NCBI GenBank assembly: GCA_019550975.1
Contig: SDWH01000002.1
Coordinates: forward strand, 124,001-188,000
From: Bacteroidales bacterium SW299
GTDB lineage: Bacteria > Bacteroidota > Bacteroidia > Bacteroidales > Bacteroidaceae
Direction: 5' to 3'
Length of the DNA stretch: 64,000 nt
Shown: positions 35,424 to 43,426 of the stretch, piece after piece
Numbering within the stretch: the first letter of the stretch is position 1
Layout: every line of letters begins with the position of its first letter
Program-made: the position numbers and the translations under genes
The notes under the pieces: generated by a model
What the model saw: only the letters and a program-made list of their open reading frames with translations
Databases searched by the model: none
What the model was told of the DNA's origin: nothing

Positions 35424-36797
35424 TTAGTTGTCATAATTGGGATTCTGTATGAGTCCCGTGTTTTCGTTCAGTGCGTCTTGCGGAACAGGCAGCAGCAAGT
35501 GTTTGCTTATGTCGAATCCGAAGTCTAGCGGATAGCTTACGCTGATGTCCATGGATGTCAGCAGACGATAGTAGGGATAAGTTTCTCCTGTCCCTTTGAG
35601 GAGGTTAAGATAGATGCTTGTGTCAATGTCTTCTATGCTGGAGATAGGCGGCTCTGCAATGACATTCAGCAGTTCAAGCGCCTTGGGAACATTTCCATTC
35701 TTATAGTGGGCGATAGCGGCTATGATATAGACTTCCTGGAGCAGCAGCGGGTCTACACTGCTTCCGAAAGCGTCGGTATATCCTTTCCAGATGACTTCGT
35801 TTTCGCCGAGGGCGTAGTTGCCGTTTTCCAGAATCATTTCGGAATAGGTGACGGCTCCTGCATATTGTTCATTATAGAGCAGGATCTTTGCGCTCAGAAG
35901 GCTTGCTGCATCGCGCATGGCTCCAGGCAAGAGGTCAACTAAGGTTTCACAAGACAAAATGAGATCGTCGGCTGTGCAGACATTCTCTCCGTCAACGTAC
36001 TTGCCGTAATATCCGTAAAGCTGTGTCTGTATGAGTGCCTTTTCCACTTTGATGGTATCGGAAAGGTTTCTGCCTTCTTCTGATTCTGCCAATTGCGCCA
36101 GATACTTTTCTCCTTCCGCCAGGGTCTGATATGCCGTATTCCAGTATTCGTCGGAGAGTTCCGCAATGTTATTGTAGGTGAATCCTCCGTATCCGGTTGT
36201 CAGTTTCGCTTCTACTTCCCAGTTTTTGGACAGATAGTTGTTCATGGTGTTCCGCCACAGGTAACTGATGTCGCTTACGTTGACAGAATCCTGAGGGACT
36301 GTCGGTTCGGCCTGCGACTCTATTATTTCCGGCACTACATAGATGTAGCTGTTTCCTGCCGGAATCGCTTCCCCTTCGATTTCCACTCCGTTTACCGACA
36401 CGGCATTTCCTTCGCGCGTGATGTACAGGTTCTCTTCATTGATGCTCTTCAGTACGGTTCCGTCCGTGAGCTGGTCTTTCGTGTAGCTTCCTTTGGCTAT
36501 GTGCCGTTTCAGTGCCGTTGAGTCCATGGCGAGCGCACGGCTTCTGTTCCATGCTGCGGTTTCGTTCTTTACGGCGAAAACGGTCAGTTTTTCCTCCTGA
36601 AGATCTGACACGTCGGCTGTTTTGAGCAGTTCGGCAAACTGGCTCAGTTCCGGCTTTTCTTCAAGCACATTGATGACTTGCTCCACGGCTTGCTCTCCTT
36701 TCGACGGAGGAGGAGTGGGGGTGTTCTCGTCTTCGCTGCACGCATAAGCTGTAAACGCCAGTGTGCAGGCTAATGCATATTGGAAAAATTTCTTCAT
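35424..36797 (-). CDS. FAS1-domain / SusD-like fusion lipoprotein
   Basis: The 457-residue lipoprotein (Cys20 in TAYAC) has two parts. Residues about 30-150 look like a fasciclin (FAS1) domain: LTVFAVKNETAAW near 73, RHIAKGSYTKDQLTDGTVLKSI near 98, VNGVEIEGEAIPAGNSYIYVV near 136. These match the TVFAPTN / H..G.Y...L.DG / VNG...I.ASNG.IHV pattern. Residues about 165-457 look like a short SusD: alpha-helical repeats, SAKILLYNEQYAGA near 300, and the family C-terminus LLPVPQDALNENTGLIQNPNYDN. No SusC gene lies near. It follows a small lipoprotein by 17 bp and belongs to the operon starting with the TPR kinase. Glycan or matrix binding at the cell surface is a plausible role. Confidence 0.75.
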   Translation of the reverse strand: MKKFFQYALACTLAFTAYACSEDENTPTPPPSKGEQAVEQVINVLEEKPELSQFAELLKTADVSDLQEEKLTVFAVKNETAAWNRSRALAMDSTALKRHIAKGSYTKDQLTDGTVLKSINEENLYITREGNAVSVNGVEIEGEAIPAGNSYIYVVPEIIESQAEPTVPQDSVNVSDISYLWRNTMNNYLSKNWEVEAKLTTGYGGFTYNNIAELSDEYWNTAYQTLAEGEKYLAQLAESEEGRNLSDTIKVEKALIQTQLYGYYGKYVDGENVCTADDLILSCETLVDLLPGAMRDAASLLSAKILLYNEQYAGAVTYSEMILENGNYALGENEVIWKGYTDAFGSSVDPLLLQEVYIIAAIAHYKNGNVPKALELLNVIAEPPISSIEDIDTSIYLNLLKGTGETYPYYRLLTSMDISVSYPLDFGFDISKHLLLPVPQDALNENTGLIQNPNYDN

Positions 36798-36814
36798 GGT
36801 TGAGTGTTATTGGT

Positions 36815-37189
36815 TTATTTGATTTTCTTGCATTCGTTCAAGAAATCGGCCGTTGTCTTTTCATACTTCTGCAGGTCGCTTTCCGACAGTGTCTTTTTCC
36901 ATTCGGAAAGCGTTGTTCCGTGTTTTTCGCATACTTTGTCAATCGACTCGCTGGTTTCTTTCATGACCATCATGGCTTTTTGCGGATTGGCATCCTTTTT
37001 TACTTCCGAAATGCCGTTCTCAATCAGTTCCAGCACCTCTTCGAGTATGCCGTTTTCTGCGGGAGAAACAGATTCGGCTGTTTCTGGTGTGCCGGAAGAC
37101 TCAGCCTTTTTGTCATTGCTTGCGCAGGCTGTTCCCAAGACGATACATGCGGAAAGCGCGACCGCTTTCCATAGACTGCTCGTTTTCAT
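36815..37189 (-). CDS. small lipoprotein, unknown function
   Basis: The 124-residue protein has a lipoprotein signal with LGTAC (Cys22), a disordered acidic linker (ESSGTPETAESVSPAE) and a helical C-terminal half with two cysteines (VCEKHG and LNECKKIK). No family is recognised. It lies 55 bp after the LuxR-type regulator and 17 bp before the FAS1-SusD-like gene on the same strand, so it is probably part of the same operon and may act with that surface protein or as an input to the kinase. Confidence 0.7.
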   Translation of the reverse strand: MKTSSLWKAVALSACIVLGTACASNDKKAESSGTPETAESVSPAENGILEEVLELIENGISEVKKDANPQKAMMVMKETSESIDKVCEKHGTTLSEWKKTLSESDLQKYEKTTADFLNECKKIK

Positions 37190-37244
37190 AGCGGTAAAGT
37201 TTTAATGAAACAATAAATGGTTTATCTCTTTGCCTTTTCTTGTC

Positions 37245-37892
37245 TTATTCCAGCGGGATGCTGAGGAATCCTTTAGCCAGGGCCTTGATGACCAGATCGG
37301 TTGCATTCCGTGCGCCGAATTTCAGCATCAGGTTTTTGCGATGCCATTCTACGGTGTTTTCGGATATGAACAGATGTTCTGAAATTTCGTGTGTGTTCAT
37401 GCCTTTGGCTATGCTTTTCAGTATGTCCAGCTCGCGTGTTGTGGGAGGCTGGTTGATCATATTGGCCGTGTTTGCCTGTTTTTCCTTATACAGTTTCTTG
37501 AAGTGCGGGCAATAGTAACTGGTTCCGTCGTTTATTACTTGCTGCACGGCTTCCTGGATATGTTCGGATGCAGATGACTTGAATACGACTCCGCTGATTG
37601 ACGGATGCTTCAGTCTGTTCACAATCCAGACCTCTTCGTGCATGGTGCATACAATGATTTTTGTATCAGGCTTTTCCTTCTTTATGGCGTCTATCAGGGC
37701 AAAGCCGTCGATGTCCGGCAAGTCCAGATCTACGATGCATGCCTGAAACTCCTTGTCTTTCAGCAAAGCCAGCATTTCAGTTCCATTATGCGCTTCAAGA
37801 ATTTCTGTAACGTCAGGCAGATCCTTCAAAAGGCTTCTGAGTCCTTCCAGAATCAGCGAATGGTCGTCTATGATGGCTATGCTATATGTCAT
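37245..37892 (-). CDS. NarL/LuxR-family response regulator
   Basis: The 215-residue protein has an N-terminal receiver (acidic pair DD at 9-10, phosphoacceptor Asp55 in CIVDLDLPD, Thr in IIVCTMHEE, Lys near 106) and a C-terminal LuxR HTH (about 148-208: TTRELDILKSIAKGMNTHEI, ENTVEWHRKNLMLKFGA). It is the partner of the TPR histidine kinase 75 bp upstream. Genes downstream on the same strand are two lipoproteins, its likely targets or co-regulated partners. Confidence 0.92.
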   Translation of the reverse strand: MTYSIAIIDDHSLILEGLRSLLKDLPDVTEILEAHNGTEMLALLKDKEFQACIVDLDLPDIDGFALIDAIKKEKPDTKIIVCTMHEEVWIVNRLKHPSISGVVFKSSASEHIQEAVQQVINDGTSYYCPHFKKLYKEKQANTANMINQPPTTRELDILKSIAKGMNTHEISEHLFISENTVEWHRKNLMLKFGARNATDLVIKALAKGFLSIPLE

Positions 37893-37967
37893 TCTCCTAT
37901 AATATCCTAATTTTTTACAAAAATAGCCATAGTGGATGAAATAATTCCCACGGCTTCCCGTGGTTTT

Positions 37968-39758
37968 TTATCGGAATATAGGAATCGTCACTTCTACGCT
38001 GCTTCCCGCTTCAGAAGTTTGTATGTGCAGTTTGGCTTTCAGGTCTTTAGCCCTTTCCTTGATGGAGCGCAGTCCGGTGGCTTTCCTTCCTTCCGAGATG
38101 CCTTTTCCGTTGTCTGTTACGTTCAGCACCAGATCGGGCAGTTCCCATTTGAGTGAAACTTCTATCACCGAGGCCGAAGCGTGTTTCAGTGCATTGCCCG
38201 TCGCTTCCTGGATAATGCGGTAGATGTTCAGTGCCATTTCGTCGGGAAGCACCGACCAGTCGGCGTCTTCCGGCAGCGTGATGAGGCTGATTCTGCATCG
38301 GCCGGCAGACAAGTCATTCAGATAACTTCTCAGAATCTGATCGATGGTTGCTGCCTGGAAAGTGGGAGGCAGCAAGGCGTGCGATACTTTCCGGATATTT
38401 TCACGGGTGTGCTTCAGGTTTTCTGTCCATTCGTTTTTGGTATTTTCGGATTCTGACTGTATTTTCATTTCCAGTGCAAGCAGGTCGTTGCAGATGCCGT
38501 CGTGCAGTTCTTTGGCAAGCCGGGAACGTTCTTCTTCCAGTTGCTCCAGGTAATCGTGTGTCATTTGCAGTTCGGTGGTCCGCTGCAATTGTTCGAACTG
38601 TTTTTCCTGCTCCTTTGCTTTCCGCTTTTGCCGCTCCAGTTTCAGTTTCTGTCTTTGCAGCAGATAAATGCCGGCTGAAACAGCGATGGTAAGAATGAAT
38701 GCAAGCCCGATAATCCAGCCTTGCATGATGTGCCTTTCCTGCGTTCTTTTCTCGTTCAGCTGTTGCAGTTCCAGTTCCTTTTTCTGGCTTTCGTATTTTT
38801 CGGACAGTTCTTCCAGCTGCCGGCTTTTTTCGTCAACGAAAAGCGAATCGCTCAGCTCTTTGGCTTTGAGCAGCGTGCCGTATGCCATTTTGTAGTTGCC
38901 GCTTTCCTTGTAGGTGAGGTGGAGGTTGTTGTAAATGTCATAAAGCAGGAAAGGATAATCTCCGATGTTCGGCAGATGCAGTATGTTTCCGGCTGTTTCT
39001 ATGGCTCCCGCATAATCCTTTTGTGCCTGTCGGATGATGAACTGGATCTGGTAAAAGACGACCAGTGTCATGGTTGATTGCACTTTTTGAGTGAGCTTCT
39101 GCGTTTCGTCCATGTATGTGTTTATTTCGTCGGATGAGGCTCCGCTGCGGAATAGTGCCAGCAGGTAGTAGGAACGCGAACTTAGTTCCGCATCGGTTTG
39201 TCCCGAATCGTGGGCGATGGCGGCCGCTTTGGTAAGATAAGTTTTTGCCAGACTGAATTTTTCCTGTTTGATGAATATGGAGGAGCATACCGCGAATATC
39301 TGCGAGCGGAAGTCCTTGTCTTCGCATTTTTCTGCCAGTTTCACTGCTTCTTCGGCATATCTTCCGGCCCTTTCTGCGTTTTTCATGTCCAGATGCAGGG
39401 TCGCAAGGTTATTGTACAGAGTGGTCAGCGCCTCCAGATTCTCTTGTGAGTCTTGGGGCAACTGCCGTGCATGTTTCAGTGCGGTATCGTATGCCTTTAC
39501 TGCCTCTTCAATTCTGCCGGACGATCTCAGGTAGACGCCTTGTGATGTGTAGCTGCTTGTAATTGCCGCTTCATCGCCTGTCTGTTCGGCCAGCCGGATT
39601 ATCTTTTCGCTGATAGCCAGTGCAGCATCAATCTGCCCAAGCGAGTAGAGTGAGTCGGCAGCGAAAGTAAGCTGTTCAAGTTCCTGGGTTGTTTTCGCTT
39701 GTGCGCTTATAAATGCAGACAGAGCTGCCAGCAGCAGAACACGGATTTTGTTTTTCAT
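37968..39758 (-). CDS. TPR-containing sensor histidine kinase (NarX-like HisKA_3)
   Basis: The 596-residue membrane kinase has a signal peptide (about 1-21), a periplasmic domain of tetratricopeptide repeats (about 25-310; motifs such as AALAISEKIIRLAEQTGD and TLYNNLATLHLDMKNAERAGRYAEEAV), a coiled coil, one membrane segment near 345-365 (GWIIGLAFILTIAVSAGIYL), another coiled coil, the HisKA_3 helix LAKELHDGICNDLLALE with the phospho-His, and a HATPase domain with NALKHA near 532 and DNGKGI near 556. The missing Fbox-like G2 detail is normal for this family. It heads a likely operon with the regulator and two lipoproteins. Confidence 0.9.
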   Translation of the reverse strand: MKNKIRVLLLAALSAFISAQAKTTQELEQLTFAADSLYSLGQIDAALAISEKIIRLAEQTGDEAAITSSYTSQGVYLRSSGRIEEAVKAYDTALKHARQLPQDSQENLEALTTLYNNLATLHLDMKNAERAGRYAEEAVKLAEKCEDKDFRSQIFAVCSSIFIKQEKFSLAKTYLTKAAAIAHDSGQTDAELSSRSYYLLALFRSGASSDEINTYMDETQKLTQKVQSTMTLVVFYQIQFIIRQAQKDYAGAIETAGNILHLPNIGDYPFLLYDIYNNLHLTYKESGNYKMAYGTLLKAKELSDSLFVDEKSRQLEELSEKYESQKKELELQQLNEKRTQERHIMQGWIIGLAFILTIAVSAGIYLLQRQKLKLERQKRKAKEQEKQFEQLQRTTELQMTHDYLEQLEEERSRLAKELHDGICNDLLALEMKIQSESENTKNEWTENLKHTRENIRKVSHALLPPTFQAATIDQILRSYLNDLSAGRCRISLITLPEDADWSVLPDEMALNIYRIIQEATGNALKHASASVIEVSLKWELPDLVLNVTDNGKGISEGRKATGLRSIKERAKDLKAKLHIQTSEAGSSVEVTIPIFR

Positions 39759-39785
39759 AGGCCAGAATAGTGATGATTAAAAATA

Positions 39786-39815
39786 CAAAATTAGAAATAT
39801 TTTCCTTTTGTCCAA
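39786..39815 (-). promoter_or_regulatory. promoter of the TPR kinase operon
   Basis: On the minus strand TTG (39815-39813), a 19-bp gap, then TAATTTTG (39793-39786) fits the Bacteroides consensus, 27 bp before the kinase start. Confidence 0.65.
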
Positions 39816-39916
39816 CGGCTATGCTGTTTTTCAGATAAGTTTTCTTAAAAGACGGCTGGATGTCCCGTTTTTTTGTTTATCTTTAAAATGCATGTAACAC
39901 TACAAAGAAATTGATT

Positions 39917-40384
39917 ATGACAAAAGAAGAATTGATGCGTAAGGCCATTGAACTTTCTGTAAAGAATGTGGCGGAGGGAGGAGGACCGTTTGGAGCGGTA
40001 ATCGCCCGTGACGGAGAAATTGTGGCGGTGGGTACCAATCGCGTGACGTCTGACCATGATCCCACAGCTCATGCTGAGGTCAGTGCGATCCGTGCGGCAG
40101 CCCGGAAACTGAATACATTTGATTTGAGCGGTTGTGAAATATATACATCTTGTGAGCCTTGCCCGATGTGTTTGGGGGCTATTTATTGGGCGCATATCGA
40201 CCGTATGTATTACGGCAACAGCAAGCGTGATGCTGCGGCCATCGGTTTTGATGATGCCTTCATTTATGAGGAGCTGGAGCTGAAGCCGGAAGACCGCAGG
40301 CTGAAGTCGGAAGTGTTGCTTCCGGAAGAGGCGCTCAAGGCTTTCCGGGACTGGGAAGGAAAAGCAGACAAAGTGGAGTATTGA
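39917..40384 (+). CDS. guaD: guanine deaminase (CDA-fold nucleoside deaminase)
   Basis: This zinc enzyme converts guanine to xanthine in purine salvage. The 155 residues have the cytidine-deaminase-fold metal site: HAEVSAIRAA (HAE, residues 54-56) and the TSCEPCPMCLGAIYWA motif (78-93) with PCPMC. The stretches GGGPFGAVI, NRVTSDHDPTAHAEV and GFDDAFIYEEL match Bacillus GuaD closely, which favours guanine deaminase over tRNA adenosine deaminase. A TTG at 39911 adds two codons; the ATG at 39917 is preferred. It is monocistronic. Confidence 0.88.
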   Translation: MTKEELMRKAIELSVKNVAEGGGPFGAVIARDGEIVAVGTNRVTSDHDPTAHAEVSAIRAAARKLNTFDLSGCEIYTSCEPCPMCLGAIYWAHIDRMYYGNSKRDAAAIGFDDAFIYEELELKPEDRRLKSEVLLPEEALKAFRDWEGKADKVEY

Positions 40385-40432
40385 TTGCGTCTGGAAACTT
40401 ATGGGACGCTTGCATCAGGGCATATCCTGATT

Positions 40433-40488
40433 TTGTCAGTCCGATATTGCAGTTCTTTCCTGTAAGAACGGCAGGGTCGGGCTGACAA
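40433..40488. terminator. nested hairpin between guaD and the NUDIX gene
   Basis: An outer 12-bp arm pair (TTGTCAGTCCGA / TCGGGCTGACAA, one wobble) encloses an inner GTTCTT / AAGAAC hairpin. It lies between convergent genes and probably serves both as a terminator. Confidence 0.55.
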
Positions 40489-40517
40489 GTCTGATGGGTT
40501 TGCCAATCGGCAAGGCT

Positions 40518-41030
40518 TTAAAAAGCCAGTGTTTCCGCAAATTCCCTTTCGAAATTTGGGGTGAATACTTTTTTCCCTATGGAGCTGCGGATGTCTTCTA
40601 TGGGCCAGAAGCGTCCTCCGTCCAGTTCTTGGCTGGGAGCGATTGCCCCGTCATAGATTGTCTTGTATGAGAATACCAGTTCTTTTTCCTTGTCTGATTC
40701 AAAGACATAATGCTTCAGCGGCTGGGGAGTGAAGTTCTCTATGCCAAGTTCTTCCCGTGCTTCGCGCTTCAGTGCCATTTCCACGCTTTCTCCCAGGTCG
40801 ACATGTCCTCCTACAGACGTATCCCATTTCCCGGGCTGTATGTCTTTCCATAGCGGCCGTTTCTGGAGGAACAATTCTCCTTTGGAGTTGAATACATGCA
40901 AATGTACGACGGGGTGCAGCAGTTTGCTTCCGTTATGGCATTCTCCGCGTGTCGCCGCCCCTGTGATGTTCCCGTTCTCGTCAACAATGGGAAACATTTC
41001 TTCGCTATTGTCTTTCATGCTGTTTTTCAT
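40518..41030 (-). CDS. NUDIX hydrolase
   Basis: NUDIX enzymes hydrolyse nucleoside diphosphates linked to another group. The 170-residue protein shows the Nudix box GGHVDLGES...REAREELGI (about 75-98), preceded by the ATRGECHNGSKLLHPVVHLHVF segment typical of the YfcD/isopentenyl-isomerase-like subgroup. The frame is open to 41078, but the ATG at 41030 (MKNSMKDN) or 41018 is a better start, since the longer form would begin with non-conserved sequence. It lies 48 bp after an ECF sigma gene on the same strand. The substrate is unknown. Confidence 0.87.
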   Translation of the reverse strand: MKNSMKDNSEEMFPIVDENGNITGAATRGECHNGSKLLHPVVHLHVFNSKGELFLQKRPLWKDIQPGKWDTSVGGHVDLGESVEMALKREAREELGIENFTPQPLKHYVFESDKEKELVFSYKTIYDGAIAPSQELDGGRFWPIEDIRSSIGKKVFTPNFEREFAETLAF

Positions 41031-41078
41031 TCTATTTTCATGCAAAGTTATGAAAATAAACCGAAACATCAAGCGCAT

Positions 41079-41582
41079 TCAGTTGTCGTAAAAGTCTTTA
41101 AGCATCTCTTTCAGTTTCTTCTTTGCGCAGAAAATGCGGTTTTTCACCAGGCTTACCGGTATGTTGAACTCCTGGGCTATTTCGTGGTATTTGAATCCTG
41201 CCAGCCGCATGGTCAGAATTGAACTGAACCCTTCGGGCAGTTTGCTGATGATTTTATGTATTTCTTCCAGGTCATATTCGTTGCAGATGAGCAGCCCTTC
41301 CTCTTTGTTTACTTCCATGAAGATTTTGTCGTCTGAAAGCGAATTCCTTTGCGTGTGCTGCTTGTCTTGGCAGATGTTCAGGTATGTATTGTGCATGATT
41401 GTATACATCCAGCCTTTGAAGTTGCTGTTTTCGTTGTATTTGTTTTTGTTTACAAGAGCTTTTAAAAATGTTTCTTGCAGCAAATCTTCAGCTTCTTCTT
41501 TTTCGCTGAACAATTTGCATGCATAGCCGAACAACTTGTCGTGTAATGCGAGCAATTCCTGTTCAAATTCGAATTCTTCCAT
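41079..41582 (-). CDS. ECF-type RNA polymerase sigma factor
   Basis: The 167-residue protein is a group IV sigma factor with region 2 (DKLFGYACKLFSEKEEAEDLLQ-type, near 15-35; FKGWMYTIMHNTYLN near 55 for -10 recognition) and region 4 (LPEGFSSILTMRLAGFKYHEIAQ near 115, with a helix-turn-helix near 130-155). The ATG at 41582 starts MEEFEFEQEL; the frame is open 25 codons further but with no conserved sequence. No anti-sigma gene or SusC/SusD is beside it, unlike many Bacteroides ECF sigmas. The regulon is unknown. Confidence 0.9.
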   Translation of the reverse strand: MEEFEFEQELLALHDKLFGYACKLFSEKEEAEDLLQETFLKALVNKNKYNENSNFKGWMYTIMHNTYLNICQDKQHTQRNSLSDDKIFMEVNKEEGLLICNEYDLEEIHKIISKLPEGFSSILTMRLAGFKYHEIAQEFNIPVSLVKNRIFCAKKKLKEMLKDFYDN

Positions 41583-42405
41583 GTTGCGTTTCCTGCGATA
41601 TAGTCTGGTGATGAAGGCTTCCGGAATGCAGATGCCTGCCGGCTGGTCTGACCGCATCCGGTTTCTTTTGAATGAGTTTCAGTTTGTGGAAAATCCTGTC
41701 CGGCCTGTTCTGTGCATCGGTGTTTTGATTTCCCGCATTCTTTCCTGTGGTTCGTTGGTGTGTTTCCATAACATTTCTTTTTCTTGAAACAGTTTCAAGC
41801 CGTCCATAACGTTTGTCATCGCGTTGTTTTTATGTTGTGTCGTATGCCAGCTTTTCCCCTTCGGCTGTTGATAAATAAGTTAAGCGTGGGGAACTTTAGT
41901 ATTGCCCGTTCAGAAGTATCCCCATACTCGATAACCATGCAATACATAAAGCCCCACGCCCATATTAATCGGTCATTGACGCAAAAGAAAGCAATCGCAT
42001 CAATGGCATACTATGATATGGCCCGCAGAGCATTTTGTATTATCCAGCGTTATCGTTGAAATTGGGGATTTCCTGAACCTTGGATAATGTCTAAAACGCT
42101 TCTTCTGTTCTTTTACAGAACATATTGCAAATATAAAATAAAATTTAAAAGAGTGAAAACAATGGAGTGATTATTTTAGAAATAAGTCACGGCTCTTTCA
42201 TTTAAAGAGTAAATAAGCCCTGGTTTTGACTGGGGAATCATTGTTCTTTGCGCATAGCGGTGCTTCGCTATCTCTGTGCTTTGTATGTTGACTGTACATG
42301 TGATGAATGATTTTCATGTTTTTTATGCTAAAATTCAACAATGTGTGCAACTTTTCAAACGAGCGTGTTGTAATATATTTTCTACCAACGGATAACAGAT
42401 CGTTT
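41583..42405. other. 823-bp gene-poor region
   Basis: No gene is supported here. The region is AT-rich toward 42100-42180. A 91-codon open frame at 41784-42059 shows no recognisable motif, and a small hairpin (ATAGCG..CGCTAT) lies near 42255-42275. Together with the pseudogene that follows, it looks like decaying sequence. Confidence 0.5.
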
Positions 42406-43202
42406 ATGGGAAAGAAAATATTACTGTTAAGCATATTGAGTATGTTGCCGCTATTGTCATTTTTTGGATGCACGACCGACTCTCGTGGCAGGGAGGACGG
42501 TATGGGGATTTACACCCTGCCGGGCGAGGACAGCCCACATGAAGGCACATGGCTTTCATGGCCTCACCACCATACGTACGGGAAAAAATACAGGGACGAG
42601 ATAGAACCCGTTTGGGTGGCCATGACGGATGCTCTCACGGAAGGCGAGCGGGTACACTCATGGCCTGCGAGAGTTCCGTCGTCAGTCCCAACCGCAATCC
42701 GGAAATAAGTCGTGACGAGATGGAAGAACGCTTGCGCTACTACCTCGGCATCACCAATTTCGTCTGGCTTGAGGGCGCGCTTAATGAAGACATCACCGAT
42801 GCGCACATCGACGGGATGGCCCGTTTCCTCGACTCTCACACCATCCTTGCCGTGGCACGCGATGATTTTGGCGACTTGTATGAGAGTATCTCTATGGCTG
42901 ACTATGACAAAATCGTGAGTGCGCGCAATGCCGCAGGCGAACCGTACAAGGTCGTCGAATTTCCCCTGACCAAAAAGAAGATGAAGGGGCTGGGTTACAA
43001 AGGCTCTTATCTGAACTTCTATGTCGGGAATAAGGTCATACTCATGCCGGTCTACAACGATGTGAACGACAGCGTTGCGGCAGAGCTGCTGGCCAGGTTA
43101 TATCCCGGGCGCAGGGTTGTGAAGATAGATGTGACGAAGCTCTATAAATATGGTGGAATGCTGCATTGTGTCACGCAGCAGCAACCGCAGTCGCCACGTT
43201 GA
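42406..43202 (+). pseudogene. agmatine deiminase family lipoprotein, inactivated by internal deletion
   Basis: The N-terminal part (42406-about 42650) encodes a lipoprotein signal (Cys near 24 in SFFGC) and the family segment HEGTWLSWPHHHTYGKKY..IEPVWVAMTDAL. At about 42651 the frame shifts and continues in another phase with the C-terminal part: TLMACESSVVSPNRNPEISRDE, YLGITNFVWLEGAL, DITDAHIDGMARF, and GGMLHCVTQQQP with the catalytic Cys. About 100 residues between them are missing, including the conserved WVRDNGP region and the EGG motif. The C-part ends at a normal stop. Intact relatives of about 370 residues deiminate agmatine or peptidyl-arginine. The product here should be inactive. 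Confidence 0.85.
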
Positions 43203-43363
43203 TGTAACGTGCGTGATTCGAGTGTAAGTGGTGAACAGTGCGTGGATTCTCTGTGGACTGTTCATAGGCTTGCTTTTCTCATTGTAAGCATCTTTAACAC
43301 ATTTCTTTTTTCATATTCTTTCAAATTCGTCCTGTCTTCTTACATTTTTTCAGATAGATTTCC

Positions 43364-43371
43364 TAATTTTG
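43364..43371 (+). promoter_or_regulatory. HTCS-2 gene -7 box
   Basis: TAATTTTG matches TAnnTTTG, about 55 bp before the HTCS start. No -33 TTTG at the right distance. Confidence 0.4.
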
Positions 43372-43426
43372 GCTTCTGTAATAATTTATCAGTAGTCCAT
43401 AGTTATTTCATGACAGGCAACTTGTA

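Noticed and set aside
41784..42059. 91-codon open frame as a gene or transposase remnant
   Set aside because: No transposase motif, terminal repeat or target duplication could be identified, and the composition is that of non-coding DNA. It is left as unassigned.
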